DNA from: Strix aluco
Lineage: Eukaryota > Chordata > Aves > Strigiformes > Strigidae
Direction of reading: 5' to 3'
Length of the DNA: 64,000 nt
Assembly: GCF_031877795.1 (NCBI RefSeq)
Contig: NC_133971.1
Location: 62,122,463-62,186,462 of the forward strand
In this document: in pieces, positions 45,901 through 59,055 of the stretch
Layout: every line of letters begins with the position of its first letter
Numbering within the stretch: position 1 is the first letter of the stretch
The notes under the pieces: generated by a model
Database searches by the model: none
What the model was told of the DNA's origin: nothing
What the model saw: only the letters and a program-made list of their open reading frames with translations
Translations under genes and position numbers: made by a program

Positions 45901-48876
45901 TTTGCTGGAGAAAGACAGGTTTTGAGGTCTGGCCAGCATGAAATAGAAACTTTTATTTTTTTTCCATCTGACCATTACTCTATCTTGGAGAGGCTTCTTT
46001 TGGTCCTGGAAGCTGTGTAGCAGCAGGATAAAGCCTTTTGCTCCTGCCTGCATACCACACTGTCACATATGCCAGGAACAGCTTTTCTTCCCTTTAGGAA
46101 GAGGAATAACTAGGATTACTCCCCTAGGATGTTTCAGGGGTTGGAATTTAAATGCTGGCATGGGGAATTTCAAAAAGGAACATGAGAAACCCAGTTTTGA
46201 GGATGTTCACACTTTGCAACCACCCACATGTTATTGGCTTCTTCCAAGTGGCCAACTCTCACATCTTCTGCTTTGCAGAGCCACATGTGTAAATGCTGTT
46301 GCATAAATGACTGATAATGTAGGCAGTCTGTTGCTTCATCCAGATCTGTTACTGATACCTGTGGTACTAAGACAAGCTGATGAGGTGACTGAAGTGTGGC
46401 TCTTCAGAAAGTGGGTGCACGAAATGTGAGTTCGGCATTGCCTCTGGTGGGATGACATGCTGGGCATGATAGCAGAAATGGAGAAGGACAGTGTCCTCCG
46501 GAAGGGGTCCGTACCTGTTATCCTTTTCAGCCTCGGTTCTTACCCATGAGAGAGCAGACTACATTTTCTTTTTCTCCCTGCTTTTGTTTCATCAAACTTG
46601 CTGAGGAATGTCTCTCTGCTAGGAAGAATGAGTACCTACCTCGCAGAGTGAGCCTGCATTTCAGCAGGGGCCTGCCAACACTGCTGCAATAAAACAGTGG
46701 TTTCTGCATCTACAGACACAACAGCTGTATGTCCCTAGTAACCCTGTTTGCACATGCAGTGTTTCCCACCCTCCTCTTCTTCTCAGTGCTGTAAGGGCAC
46801 TGAGATTCTACTTTCTGAGAGAAGTATCTGAGGAGGGAAAACATGGCCATTACACCAGCAAACATGCTAATATCAACTGCAGTCTGGAGGCAGAGTGCAA
46901 GTTACAAAATATATTCTGTTTCCCCTTGACTTTTTATGAACGGGTGGCTGTTAAAAACCAGACCTGTTGCAGGTAAAGAATTGCCCCAGACCCTAAGGAA
47001 ACTGTCAGGATGGATCTTGGCAGAAATTTTGTGAGGACGAGCATGCCCAGGGTGCAATACTGCTTTTACCATTCTTGTTCCCCCAGCTGAGCTCTACTAT
47101 CCTGGCAGCTATGGATTGCTCTAGGGAGAAGTAATCCCAGGACTGCAGGGATGTATTGATAATGTATTCCCCCTGCTCCATGTCACTGCCAAGTATGAAG
47201 AGGAAGCTGAATGAGAGTGGTGTGGTTCATTGGTGCCAAGTAATCACAGTTCAATAGGAAGCTTAATAAAGAGACAGTGAAGCAGACCCTCATGTTTGAC
47301 AGGGTGGAAAAGAGCCTTAAAGCTGGTAGAAAAGTCAGCATCCCTATGTCATCTCATCAGCATTCCTAATGACTTGACACCAATGATTGCTAAGCACCTG
47401 GGACCTCCTGCCCAGGGCCTGACAGTGGGTCACGACTGTCCCAGAAGTGCAGGAGAAAGTGCTGCTGTGCTTGCAGCAGATGCAGAGCTTTGCTGTTGTG
47501 GCCTGTCAGAGAAGGAAAGAAGTTGGGGCCACAGGGTGCCAGGGTACAGTGGGGAGCAGGACAGCAAGGGGAAGGTGAGGACCTCCCAGGTGCTGGGGTT
47601 GCACAGCCTCAGCTGGGCTGTCACAGAGTTTCAGGAGGAGTAATTCCCTCCTACAAGAGTAGGGAGATGAGAAGACAGTGGGATGTGACTGAAGCACTAA
47701 ACAGATGTGACTGAAACACTAAACAGATGTGGTGGTGGCTTTTCTGAAGTACACGAGAGGAAGCTACATTGTCCCTTTTTCTCCTTATGTTTCCCCAGTG
47801 AGGCAGGTTTTTTGCCATGAGCCTACCTCTGGAGAGGGCATGTATCTGACAGCAACAGGAGCAGGATCCAGCTCTCTTGCATGGATACATGAAGGAGAAT
47901 GAATAGCAGCCCATACAGCCCCTTTCCCTGCAAGGACAGACACTCTCATGGCTGTATATTTTATAATGTTTTGTCTGACCAGCTTTTGAAAGCCCTAAGC
48001 AGTGAAGCATCCACACAGTTACAGATAAAGAGCTTCAGCTCCCTCCCCTTTCTGGACTGGCAAGCCCCCTTCCCTACCATTGCATACTGACTGGAGCATC
48101 TCAGAGCAGATTTTGGGTAAATAATGGATTGGAGGAAGTAACAGAGAGGAGGGGAACTCTGCAACTTTCCAATGTAAATTACATGGAAATTAGGCTTCTG
48201 TGAGGCCAAAGGCCCCTCTGGAATAGGGCCGTTAGTTAACATAACACTTGTGCTAAATGAAGCGGTTGACAAAGCTTTCAGGCTGTAGTGCCACTGTTAA
48301 TTTACCGTGTGAAAGGGCTGAACCGAGCTGTGTGAGGAACAACTTGCCCTGGCGGGACCTGGAGCTCATTGTCTCCGGAGAGCAACCACATCATTCCACT
48401 GCTGGGTTGTTAATATTTATGGGGGCAATCCTGTTAACTGAAACATTTGCAGTGCTTTTAAAAAAAAGATAGCTGAGCCCTACCTAGTCAGCTTGCTGAT
48501 TTGGGTGAGGTGGTCTGCGTAAGAGCTGGGCTTTCTTGGAGCTTGCAGAGGAAAGTGGTGGAGTGTGCTGAAAGCTGCCTTATCCTGGATGCAGGCATTT
48601 TCCTGCCCCATGACTGTAGTGGGTGATTAGCTGGGGCTTCTCCTTCCCCACCACTTGTTCCCCTTTAGTATCCTCTTACTCCCAGTGCGTAAGTAGGTAT
48701 CTTGCTCTTGTTCTCCCTATTTAGTCTTACCTCCATCCAAAGCAAATTCCCAGCACCTAATGGACAAGTGGAGGGAGGTGCAGATGAGGTTGTATAGGTC
48801 CCAAAGGCTGTGTATGTTTGTAACAAGGCTATGCCCTTGTTGGCTTACGCCTGGGGCAATTTTGTGACTGTTTTCA
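39901..48876. other. Long non-coding stretch, nothing recognised
   Basis: About 9 kb without a recognisable gene or repeat family. Open frames on both strands are short (at most about 120 codons), overlap one another and show no known motif. A 22-bp direct duplication with one mismatch lies at 47682-47725. Regulatory DNA for TAL2 could lie here, but nothing specific can be shown. Confidence 0.4.
47682..47725. repeat. 22-bp tandem duplication
   Basis: GATGTGACTGAAGCACTAAA plus CA is followed at once by a copy with A in place of G at position 13. Confidence 0.85.
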
Positions 48877-49080
48877 TAAAATCATAGAATCATTGAATAG
48901 TTTGTGTTGGAAGGGACCTCCAAAGATCATCTAGTCCAACCATCCTGCAATGAGCAGCGACATATTCAACTAGATCAAGTTGCTCAGGGCCCTGTTCAAC
49001 CTGACCTTGAATGTTCCAGGGATGGGGCATCTACCACAGGGCAACCTGTTCCAGTATTTTACCTATGAAGAGTTGTTACC
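48877..49080 (-). mobile_element. CR1 3' end fragment
   Basis: The + strand reads ATAGAATCATTGAATAGTTT, GTGTTGGAAGGGACCTCCAA, AGATCATCTAGTCCAACC, then GATCAAGTTGCTCAGGGCCC and GGGCAACCTGTTCCAGT. This is the complement of a CR1 3' end, about 200 bp, truncated shortly after the end of ORF2. Confidence 0.9.
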
Positions 49081-52000
49081 CAGGGGCAGGGTGAGTCTGG
49101 GTGGACCGATCTCTGTCATGGACAGAGAAGCGTGTGCTCCAGTGGTGGAGATGGTGTTAATCTGCAATTTTTGGTTTTTGCAGTCAGATGTCAGCTTGCT
49201 TGCCTGTTGTTCCTGAGCTGAGAGGAAATTTTGGGACCACCCCAGCAGCAGTGAAAGAAGTCTCTGTTTCACCAACCCTGCATCCTAGCCACAGGGGTAT
49301 GGAGCTGACTCATCTTTGCTGTAGAAGCATGAATTAAACCTACCCTTAGTGCACTATGTGGTCCCTGAAGTGAAGGGCAAGCTGGTAGATGTGTGAATTC
49401 ACACCTGCAGCCTCTTATTGTCACGTGGACTCAGTCAAAGGGCCAGTGCAGGGCTTGGGGCAGGGAGGGCTGGGACTGCAGCAGTTATAGCTATCCTCCA
49501 ACCTGCTAGCTGTGAGTCTTAAGTGAAAGGGAGCTTTCACCAAAAAAGGCAGTGCAGGATCGATTTGCCTGCACAAGGTCACCCCCACCCCCACACTGCA
49601 CTTACTGTCAGAGCAAAGAGGGAATCTCCTGCTTAGAAATACAATAAATACACCAGCCTGTTTCTCAGTACTGAGTCATATTTAAAGCTGGCTTTTGAAT
49701 GAACACTGCATCTCTGTCTCTGGAAACATTTACAAGCTCAGAGCTGACTAAATAAATTTTAAAAAAAATCCTTCCAGAAAAAGAAAAAAAGAAAAATTCG
49801 ATTCTTGCCATGAGCAGCTTCCATGCTTTCCTGCAAAGTGCACCTGACCTAACTGGAGCAGCTCTAAGGCTAGTAAGCATGGTCTCAGCTACCAGCCTCA
49901 GAAAAGGGCAGAGGGCATGTGGTGAGAAAAGAAAAGGCAGGATAGAGAGAATCTCCTGGGAGATGCAAAACAAGATCCCTGGATTGCTAGGACTAGTGGT
50001 GACACGCGCCAGACAAAGGACCTGCTACTCTATAAATGAGGCAGACAGGACCAGCGCTAGGCTGACTCCAGCGAGAGCAAGCTCTGTGGCCAGGCATTGC
50101 GAGAACAGTGAGGAAAGAAAAATAGCAATCATCTGGTTTTGCTGTCTGTTCGCCTGCTGACCAGGTTTCAAGAAACACAAGCACTTGTGACCAGAAAAGT
50201 AAGTGACAATGGCCTCTTCTCTTTACAGCGTTGCGTCTTTTGAGCTTATCTTGCAACTGTCTTAGGAATGCCAAAGTTTCCTCTTGGAGCAGGGAATATC
50301 CTTAAAGGAAGGAATTTCTGCAATAGCCTTTTATGATCCAGTGGATTTTTATTTCTTGTTATGGCACTCCTGGATCTTGTCATCAAAAAGAGTAAGGCAC
50401 CTGATCTGACAAACAGAATAGTTACAGAAACGGTCACTTACAGGTGGCTGCATGTAATCAAGCAAAGTAACCACGTTGCCCTACTTTTGTGCCTGGACTT
50501 TATTTCTTAGTATCTGCAGAGACTCAGTGAATCAGACCTCATGTCAGGAGAAATTATTGATTGGTTTCACTACTTTTGAAAGAAATGTTGATGCTTATAT
50601 GTGGAGCAAGCTAATGTGATTTTAAAATCACTGTTCCTACTATTCCTAGATTTTCTTACATCATAACTGTATAATTACACACTAGTCAAACTCACTTACA
50701 CCACTGCAAAGTGCAGTAAATCAGTTATTGCACTGGTGCGAAATGATTACACAGAGCATCATGAACTGAGTTTAGAACTAAAACTTAACAGAATTCTTCA
50801 ATGGTGTTTGATATTTAAAACAAATTATTTGCAAAATATGCAAAATCATGCATTTGTTAGACTTTACTGAATGCTTATGCACTAGACTGTGTGGAAATTC
50901 TATGACAGTGTCAACAGGTAAAGATGAAAGTTTTAAATTCCAAAACTCACATATTTAAAAATATCCCCACTACTTTATTGGTTGTCTGTCTTACAGCTGA
51001 TGCATATGTAAAATACGTAGGTATTTGAAATTTGCTCAGTTCCATAATTCACTTAGGAGAAAAAGCTTAGCAATTTTATTAATTTCAGTTCTGCCAGGAA
51101 ATAATAGTCTCAGATTTTTAAAAAGACTTTTGAAACTGCCAATCTATAACATGTTTATATTTCCAATAATATATATTATGTCTTCTGCATAAAGCTGTAT
51201 TTGCCTGAGAAAGTTAAGCAGTAAAACAAGCATTTGTCTGAAGTAGCTGTCTCTATCCTTTGTGATTTCCATACAAAAGTATAGGACAATATTTGATTTT
51301 TAGAACCTTTTTCCACCATGCATTTCTATATTGTTTCACAAAAAAATAACTAAAATAAATGCAGCTTGGTATTACTGCCTGTTTACATAAATCATTAAAG
51401 TAGTTGTGATATGAGCAGCTGATCCAAGAAATGAATTGCTCACAGAGTCAGTATGCCAGGTAGGAGGCTTGGGGATGACATGCAGGTGCCCAAGAAAGTG
51501 TGGTTGAAGCAGGGATGATCTTTATGCTGATCTTTCTATCAAGTGTAGCCCCACAGTGGTTAGTGGCATGACATTTTAGGGGAAAACCGGATTGTGGTCC
51601 TTGTCTTGCAGTGGTTTATATCACGCTTTTGGAAGTTACAGTTTGCTGTGGTGGATATGTTCTCTGTGCTTATGGTGACCTCTAGTCTTACTCACAGCAG
51701 ACCCAATTAATTCCTGGGGTGATGCCATTGTGGTCAGTAGACTGGTTTTAACTTGTGTTTGGTAGGAAGACAGGGCACTACATGCCACTATTAGGATACT
51801 GTCAAACTTTCAGTCTTGCTTTTGCTGAAGTCACAGAGAGATTTACTATCAGTCTCAGAGCAGACCTGGATAAAATGCAAAAGCAAATATTGGGGTCATA
51901 TTCAAATGTAATACGAAATCTGCCCTTCCCTCTGATGCAAATGCAAATGCTGTAAGCATGAATTTTCCCTTCTCTGCTCCCAACAACTCCTGTAACAGTG

Positions 52001-55000
52001 TGAGCTGCTGCAGACCGGTCTTTGCCAAGTTGTAAGACGTGCAGCATCTGTTCCTCCCTCCTTAGAGATTTTCAGTAAGGAGGATGTGGACTTTGCTACA
52101 TATGCTGACACGGCAAGGAAGTTAAAGCAAATGGACGCTTTTCTGCTATTAACAGCTACCTTACTGCCTCATAGTGGCAGGTGCAGAGAGAGACATGTAG
52201 GAATGAGTGCTTTAACGAGGTGGAAGCAAATATCTGTGTGGAACAGGGTTTTGCACACTGCGTCTGGAAGAAATGAGTCCCTGAAGAACTCCCGGAAGAC
52301 CACCATGAAGGACCAGAATAGTGTCTGTATGTAGTATTTGGGAAGTTAATTTGTCAGAGACTGTTTTTAAAGGAAACCCACTGAACTGTAGTTCAGACTT
52401 TTGATGCAAGAAGGCCTTACTGAAGAAGGGACCGGGACAGAGAAGCACTTTTCCAAGAAAGACTCTCAGATCTTCCTGAACAGAAAATAACACTAGTGCA
52501 AGTTTAGTGAATAAAGGCTAAACCTCCTGGCGGAGTGTTCCTTTCCCAGCTTTGCAAGCCGTCACGTCCATGTCAATACACTAGACCTCCATTTAGCTAA
52601 AGCTGTTGTAGCCCATGAGTGGGTTCTTTGTTTTTTGCAGAGCTGTGGTATAATTCAACTTTACTGCAAATGAACATAAAAAGCATTGACAAGAGGAGAG
52701 CCACAGGGAAAAAAACCCAAAACTACTGCCATGGGCAGAGTAAACCTTTCCTTGAGTAAACCTTGTCATCGCTATTGGTAAGTTCTTAAACATACATTTT
52801 GTGCTTTCCCAAATACCTGCTGGGTGGCAGCCCATTGCTTTACAGACCTACATTTCCTGAGGCAGCCTTAGGGGACATGATGCCAGGGTGTCCAGGATAT
52901 GAAGTCTGTGGGCTAGGCTGATTTCTCAGAAAGCAGCTAGCTCTCTTCCCCACTGAAGATCTGCACCCTCTAGGAGGGCAACCAGATTACAAAGCTAAGC
53001 AACCCTGGGTCAACTGAAAAACTTGTCATCACATATAGACTAGTATTGCCAAACATGAAGGCTGACTTAAGCTTGAGACCTATACACAGTTGCTTTTGAA
53101 GACTCCAGCAATTTCCTTTTTCTAAAGGTTCCATGAGAGCACAGCATAGCTGTGAGAGTTTCTGTAAATTCTGCCCCTTAGACAGGAGGGCTCCCAGCGC
53201 AGAGATTCCACTATGTGCATTTTGTCCCAGATTTACAGACTCTAAAAAAAGGTAAATCAGTCTGTCAGTGCTGGCTTCTTTTTATAGCTCTTTTGCTGCT
53301 CTGCTGTACTTTGTACCGCAGTATGATTGTCAGATAACACTTCCAGCAGAGGCATGAGGCAGTGAAAGGAGCCCTTGTTTACTCCTGAAGCAGCTCCTCT
53401 TCCCACATCTTATCTGACATAAAATGAAGTTCACTGCTGGTGTTAGGAATCACCCTGCAAGTGATGGGAGAGGCTCTTCTCTTTCATTACACAAACATGG
53501 CACCTATCAATGTCGAGCAAGGCTGGGCCATTGTGTGTTGGCGGCTGCTCTGTCACATAAGCACAAAAATGCTTTCCTTTCCACAAACCTTGCAGCTGAG
53601 ACAAACTAATTACAGTCAGGAGGAACATGGAGAAAAAAAAAAAAACAACCAAAAAACCAGAAAAGAAATTTGCCTGAGATGAACAGCAGAAATGAGGACA
53701 GAAGTTCAATTCTCTGACTGCCAGCCCAGCATTCAGCTCACTGCACTGCACTGCACTCTCTCTCTGTGTCCTTGTCCACCAGTGCGCCTGTGGGATTTCA
53801 GCTGGGAGGCACTTGGGGACGGGTATAGCACCAAGATAGAGGAAGGTGTTGACGGGGCAAGGGGGCTGAGGAAAGCTGGGAGGGAAGAGCCCAGGCCTAG
53901 AGGTGTGCTGCTCCTCTTGCAAGCTGTCAAGCTGGGATGCATTGTCCCCTGTCCTGTTCCTTACCCTCCCAACCTAAAGGAAGTCCTTGCAATCCAGGCA
54001 ACCATGCAGCAAACAGCACATGGTTCAGCTGCAAAGAGTTTGAGCTTATTCCTTCCAGGTGGTGGAAAAAAAAAAAAAGTCATGTTATGGATAGGCAGCG
54101 TAATGTCTCGTGACATCCATGCTCAGTCTTTCCCTTTGCATGAATCTGAGTCCCGTGCTCTGAGGCTCGCATGAAACCAAAGAGGTAAACAATGAACTTC
54201 CTCTTTCTCCTCTTCTCCAGATCACACTGATGCAAAGTGAACAAAACACAGCAGCAAGGAGTGATAGCTGTGGAATCTTTGCTCCCTGTGATAGATCAGG
54301 CTCACAAGCACCTGCCTGATACAGAAAACAGGCACCATCTGCTCTTCTGTTGCCATTTACTTAAGGGCTGAAGGGACCTCACAAAATCCAATGCAATGTG
54401 TTAAATAACCAGTTTTACCAGGCACTGGGTTTCCCCCACAGAGTAACAGCGTGGCACTGCAGGTTTACTAGAAGCACTCCAATTCTTGCTGGCAGCAGGC
54501 ATCTGCTCTCCGATTAAGATTTGCAGGAGTAGGTCTCCAGTGGCCAGTTTCAACATGGATTTAACTTCACCCAGGTCAAAGGTATAACTTGAGGGAGGAA
54601 CTTTCTCATCCAAGATCTTTATTTAATAGCAGCCTGCTAATTATGACTAAGTGCTGGGCAACTGGTGAGTCCCCTGCCAGCCCTCACACATTAACCGCTG
54701 GATTGGGGGCCTTTTGCTGGGGAATGTCCTAGCAGAGATGGTGCTTGTGCCTAAGCTGCTCTGCTGCTGCTGCCGCCTGCATTGCCTGAATGGCTCTTGC
54801 ATAGAGACGCTGTGAGAACTGCTGCTACCAAGGGAGAGATCTTCATCTTTTCTTTTGTTTAGTTTTTTGTCTGGTGACACTTGCAGCTGCATTAACAGCC
54901 AGTATTTTCCACCCCCTGGTTTTTTATTTTTCAAAGGGATAGGCAGTTCAGTTATAGCTTCAGTTATCTGTTTGGTGGGTGGTGGTATTTTGTTTTTTCT

Positions 55001-56417
55001 CCTTCTGGCTGTTGAAACAGATTCACTGCTGGGCTGGGGTTATTTCTTTGCTCAACTCTTTTCACACACTGTGAATGTGGATCTTAGCTCATGAAACTGC
55101 ACTTACCTAGTACTTCTGGACATGTCCTCTTGATGTGAGCTAAATCCTGTCTTCAGTGGCAACATTTTGCCCTTCAAAGTAATTCTTCCATTGAAAATGG
55201 TGTAACTCTCCAGATTTACATTCCTGAGACCAGAAGTGATCCTCTTGAATTGAAGCTGCTGTCTTCCTGGGCTTCTTTATTGTCAGCTAAATGTGGGACT
55301 GTAAACCTGTGGGTAGGGAAGGTGACCAGAAAGCACAGAATTCAGGCTTGCAGGTTAATACAATTTAACTGTTCACGATATGTACAAACAGGTGATTTCT
55401 GCACAGATTTAAAATGGACCAGCAGACTATAAACTGAACACAGCCACCAGACAATACATATTTTATACAGTGCACCAGAGAAAGCTAAAGAATACATCGC
55501 TCAGCTGTGCAACATTAGCAAAGACCTGAAGCTGCAAGTAATACCGTATCGAAAGCGAAGCTTGCTGGGGAGGGTTAGAAAGAAGGAGGGAAGAGGAGGA
55601 AGGGAATGAGATAAAAGGAATGGAAATCAGATCTCTTACCAGTAAACTGGCTGCATTTTAACTGGAAGGTGCTGTGGTTACAGAGAACTTGAGGGATGTG
55701 TAGGTGACAATATGAGAAAAGAAGCTGTGCTGAAACATTACTGCAGGATTGGACCAGGCTCATTCTTATCTTATGTTTCTAGCTGAAACTTTGAGCACAA
55801 CAACAGGAAACCCAGACCAGTAAAGGGGAAAAGGAGAGAGAAATTAAAGGTGGAGAGATTAGGAGGTGGATTACACCTGAAATGAAGTTCCCAGTAGAGC
55901 TATCAGCACAAGAGGAGACACTGGGAGACGGAAGGAACTGTCTGTTGTTTGCTGATCTTGAATAAATGTCAGAAATACAAACACATGTTTTTGAAGTATA
56001 AAGCAGAAGATGGTCTCACAGAGGCATCTGTTTGCTGACAAGGCTTGTGACCACAAATGTAGTATTGTCCTTTCCAGAGGCAAGAGGGACAAAGAAAGCA
56101 TGGTGTGAAGGAGTAGACTGGGGTTATTTTTCCACTAATAATACCACTAACAGGACAAGATGACATGTTCACAGCTCCAGGGCTGGATGCTAACCTGCCT
56201 TCCTGGAGTGCTGCACTGGGGACTGTGCAGCAGTAGAAAGAGAAGGAGTAGACCCTCTGTTGGTATTTGTAGCTGAGATGTAGACAGGCATCCAGCAAAC
56301 CCTGACCCACATACCAGAATTAGAGTGCAGAGACTGAAAGGCCTGGCAAAATACTATCCATCTGGCCCATTAGAAGAAACAAGGAAGCCCTAATAACTTT
56401 CCCTATGTTATAAAACA

Positions 56418-56437
56418 CCCCCCCCCCCCCCCCCCCC
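56418..56437. repeat. Poly(C) run, 20 bases
   Basis: Twenty consecutive C; the exact length is prone to sequencing error. Confidence 0.9.
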
Positions 56438-58677
56438 GCTTTAGTACACTGATAAATTTGTCTTAAAAAAAACCCACAAACACCAAAAACAGAAGAGAGA
56501 GAGAGAAGCAGGTGGCATGCTGAATTTCACATGGATCCAAGCAGCTTCTTGGAAGAATAAAACTGTAAAGGCAAAAGTTTTGCCTTGGGGAGTGAATATG
56601 CTGCAGTACAGAGGAGCTCTGGAACTCAGTGTTTAAAGTCTGTATCACTCACACAGCAGTGTTCTTGCCAAAAATTTACATGGGAGCTGTTTCAAGTAGG
56701 TGCAAAGTACCAAGCAGATTTGTTCCCATAGCACAAAACAAAAGTAAGACATTGAGTAGGAGAATAATTAAAAAAAAGAGCAATACAATCCCCATTCAGA
56801 TCAAGCAATGGGTCTCAAAGTAAGTCTACAAAAAATATGAAAACCTCTCAGTAACCTGAAATATGAGGGTTTGTTTTTTAAACGAGCCTCTCATGAAGCA
56901 AGAACATTTTGATGAGGTAACTTTCTCGTCCCCTAAAGGCAGAGTAGACAACTGGACCTTTACAAGAGTACAGAAATTACAACGGTAATTTCAGACTTCT
57001 ACCAAAATAGAAATGTGTTAGCTCTGTAAAGGCTACAGCTGAGAGGAGCCTGCAAGGTATGGATAGCATGAGCGCAGCCATATATAGTATACATGGGCGC
57101 ATCTGTATTAGCTGTTTCTCTGACCAAGGTTTCTGAACAGGGCTCTGACAATTTACAATGCTGTAACTATGTTTCCCTGGTGATTTGTCCTCAGTGCTGG
57201 ACTGGGACTTGAAGGAGCTGGAAGGGAACTTCCCCGCCTGCCATGCATGTCTGGTCTCCCTGCCAGGGCACCCCAATTAACCTCCGAGTCACAGTGGCAT
57301 TTCTTTATTCACCCAGACTATTACCATGTACTTTGGTGAACCCCAAGTGTCTTGCATGGTATGAAGCTGCTTCACATGGACACGGGATCATAGCTAGGCT
57401 GTCACCTCAAAGTTTCCTCTTTCTGGAGTTGAAGGGTGCTGTCCCCCTTGCTCCCCAGTCCCCCGTGGGACTGCTGTAAAGATGGGCTTGCCAATGAATA
57501 TAAAAAGCTGAGGTTTTCACATGCATAAGAGGGTAAGTGGAAACATTTGTCCTTTAGTCTCTTGGCTGTGGATAGTTTTTCCCTGCTCTAACTGTCAGTG
57601 TGCCGTTGGCATAAAAAGCAGCTTCAGAAATGAAGAAGTGAGTGTGAGTGTCTCCTGCAGGGCTGTGGGAGAGAAGGGAAGACTCTTTCCAGAGGTGGTG
57701 GGAGCAGCATTAGGGAAATCCCAAGAGCTTTTGACAACCTTTCTGGTAAATGACATTTAAAATTACTGTGCACCCCTTGCAGAATGCTCTTCTATTGCCA
57801 GGTCTGCTCTGGGAGCTGGGTGCCCTTTGCTGCTCAGCTCTGTGAGGCAGGGTGGACAGGTAACACATATTGACATTTTGGCTGGGATGCCTGCACATTC
57901 TGTAGGCATCGCACAATCACACTTACCCTCTGCAGCCTTGGCAGCTCTCAGAGTCTAAAGCAGAAGCCTTAATGGATCAGACTGAAGAGTCTCTGCCACC
58001 AGCAGTGGGCAGTCACTGTGGGCTGGGCAGGGAACCAGACTGTTGCATCCCTGGAGAAATCTCCTGAAATAACCATAATCACATGTGTCTGTAGTGTCAG
58101 CTGTCTGTTCACTGAAGGCCCATGATGAAGGCCCACCTGGCTTAGCTCCAGCCATGAGTCACCAAGCTTGGGCCAGCTGGGAGCAGTCCCAAAGAAGGTG
58201 TGAACTGGGTCTGGGAAAGCATGGATTTGTTCCACCCTGGGCCTGCCTGCCTTTGCCCATAAAAAGTGACCGGGTGTCCTTCACACAGCCTGGTGGGATG
58301 TCTAATGCATTGGCTATTGGGAATTCTGCTGCAGGGGAACTCTCAGGAGCCTGGAGAAGCTGGTCTCATAGCAGCATCAAATGGTTGTATGAGGAAATTA
58401 AACTCCATTTACTCCTTTGTGAAGCCCTTACTGGACTCTGGCATCTGGTTGCAGCTGCAGTGTTTATCATCATGGCTGCAAATGGGGACATGACTTTAGG
58501 GATTAGGGTGAATCTGTGCAGGACAAGCAGGACAAAGGCATCAGCCACATAGGGCAAAAATTAGAAATGCCTGGCACCACCACCGCATGCTTGTTGCTGG
58601 CCCAGAGGTTACAGTGCCCCCAGAGCAGCAAGCAGCCTGTGTGAAAGCCAGGGGTGCCTAGCATTCACTCACCATCT

Positions 58678-58690
58678 CCTTTGCTTTGTA
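58678..58690 (+). other. TAL2: Splice acceptor of the TAL2 coding exon
   Basis: A pyrimidine-rich tract CTCCTTTGCTTTGTAG ends at 58690, leaving CACCTTGAGA before the ATG. It implies at least one upstream non-coding exon. Confidence 0.65.
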
Positions 58691-58701
58691 GCACCTTGAG
58701 A

Positions 58702-59055
58702 ATGACAAGGAAGATCTTCACCAACACCAGGGAGCGATGGAGGCAGCAAAATGTCAACAGCGCCTTTGCCAAGCTGAGGAAACTCATTCCCACCCACCCA
58801 CCCGACAAGAAACTGAGCAAGAATGAGACACTCCGGTTAGCTATGAGATACATCAACTTCCTTGTCAAGGTCCTGGGAGAGCCAGGCCTGCAGCATACGG
58901 CAGTGGCAGCACGGGGCAGCATCCTGGGGTTCTTCCAGCAAGCCCCAAGCTTGCAAAGCATGGAGGAGCTGACACTGATCGAAAACTGTGGTGTTTCCTC
59001 TCCTGGCATGAGCAGCAATATAGTAGAGTGTTGGTCAGAGACATCATCTCCCTAG
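58702..59055 (+). CDS. TAL2: TAL2, bHLH transcription factor
   Basis: TAL2 is a class II basic helix-loop-helix factor that dimerises with E proteins and binds E-boxes. In vertebrates it is needed for midbrain GABAergic neurons and is related to TAL1 and LYL1. The frame from ATG 58702 gives 117 residues. The basic region starts almost at the N terminus ([17 protein letters not shown]), followed by helix 1 ([17 protein letters not shown]), the loop ([12 protein letters not shown]) and helix 2 ([14 protein letters not shown]), nearly identical to human TAL2. The tail after residue 55 is less conserved, and the protein is slightly longer than the human 108 residues. This ATG is chosen because family members start MTRK; an earlier in-frame start would read through a splice acceptor (CTTTGCTTTGTAG at 58690), so the coding exon begins 11 bases before the ATG. 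The tail ends SETSSP before TAG at 59053. There is no frame damage. Confidence 0.97.
   Translation: MTRKIFTNTRERWRQQNVNSAFAKLRKLIPTHPPDKKLSKNETLRLAMRYINFLVKVLGEPGLQHTAVAARGSILGFFQQAPSLQSMEELTLIENCGVSSPGMSSNIVECWSETSSP

Larger units (their letters stand above)
49081..58690. other. TAL2 upstream region, no gene recognised
   Basis: About 9.6 kb without a recognisable coding gene or repeat family. It should contain the TAL2 promoter and at least one 5' untranslated exon, because the TAL2 coding exon begins just after a splice acceptor, but I could not place them. Longer open frames at 53443-54174 and 58085-58552 overlap on both strands and have no known motif. A run of 20 C lies at 56418-56437 and A-rich runs lie near 53632-53645 and 54065-54079. 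Confidence 0.4.

Noticed and set aside
53443..54174. Overlapping open frames of about 160 codons on opposite strands
   Set aside because: No known motif, no splice or promoter support, and the two frames overlap almost entirely on opposite strands.
58085..58552. 155-codon open frame just upstream of TAL2
   Set aside because: It overlaps other frames on both strands, lacks any family signature and lies in what is probably a TAL2 5' intron.
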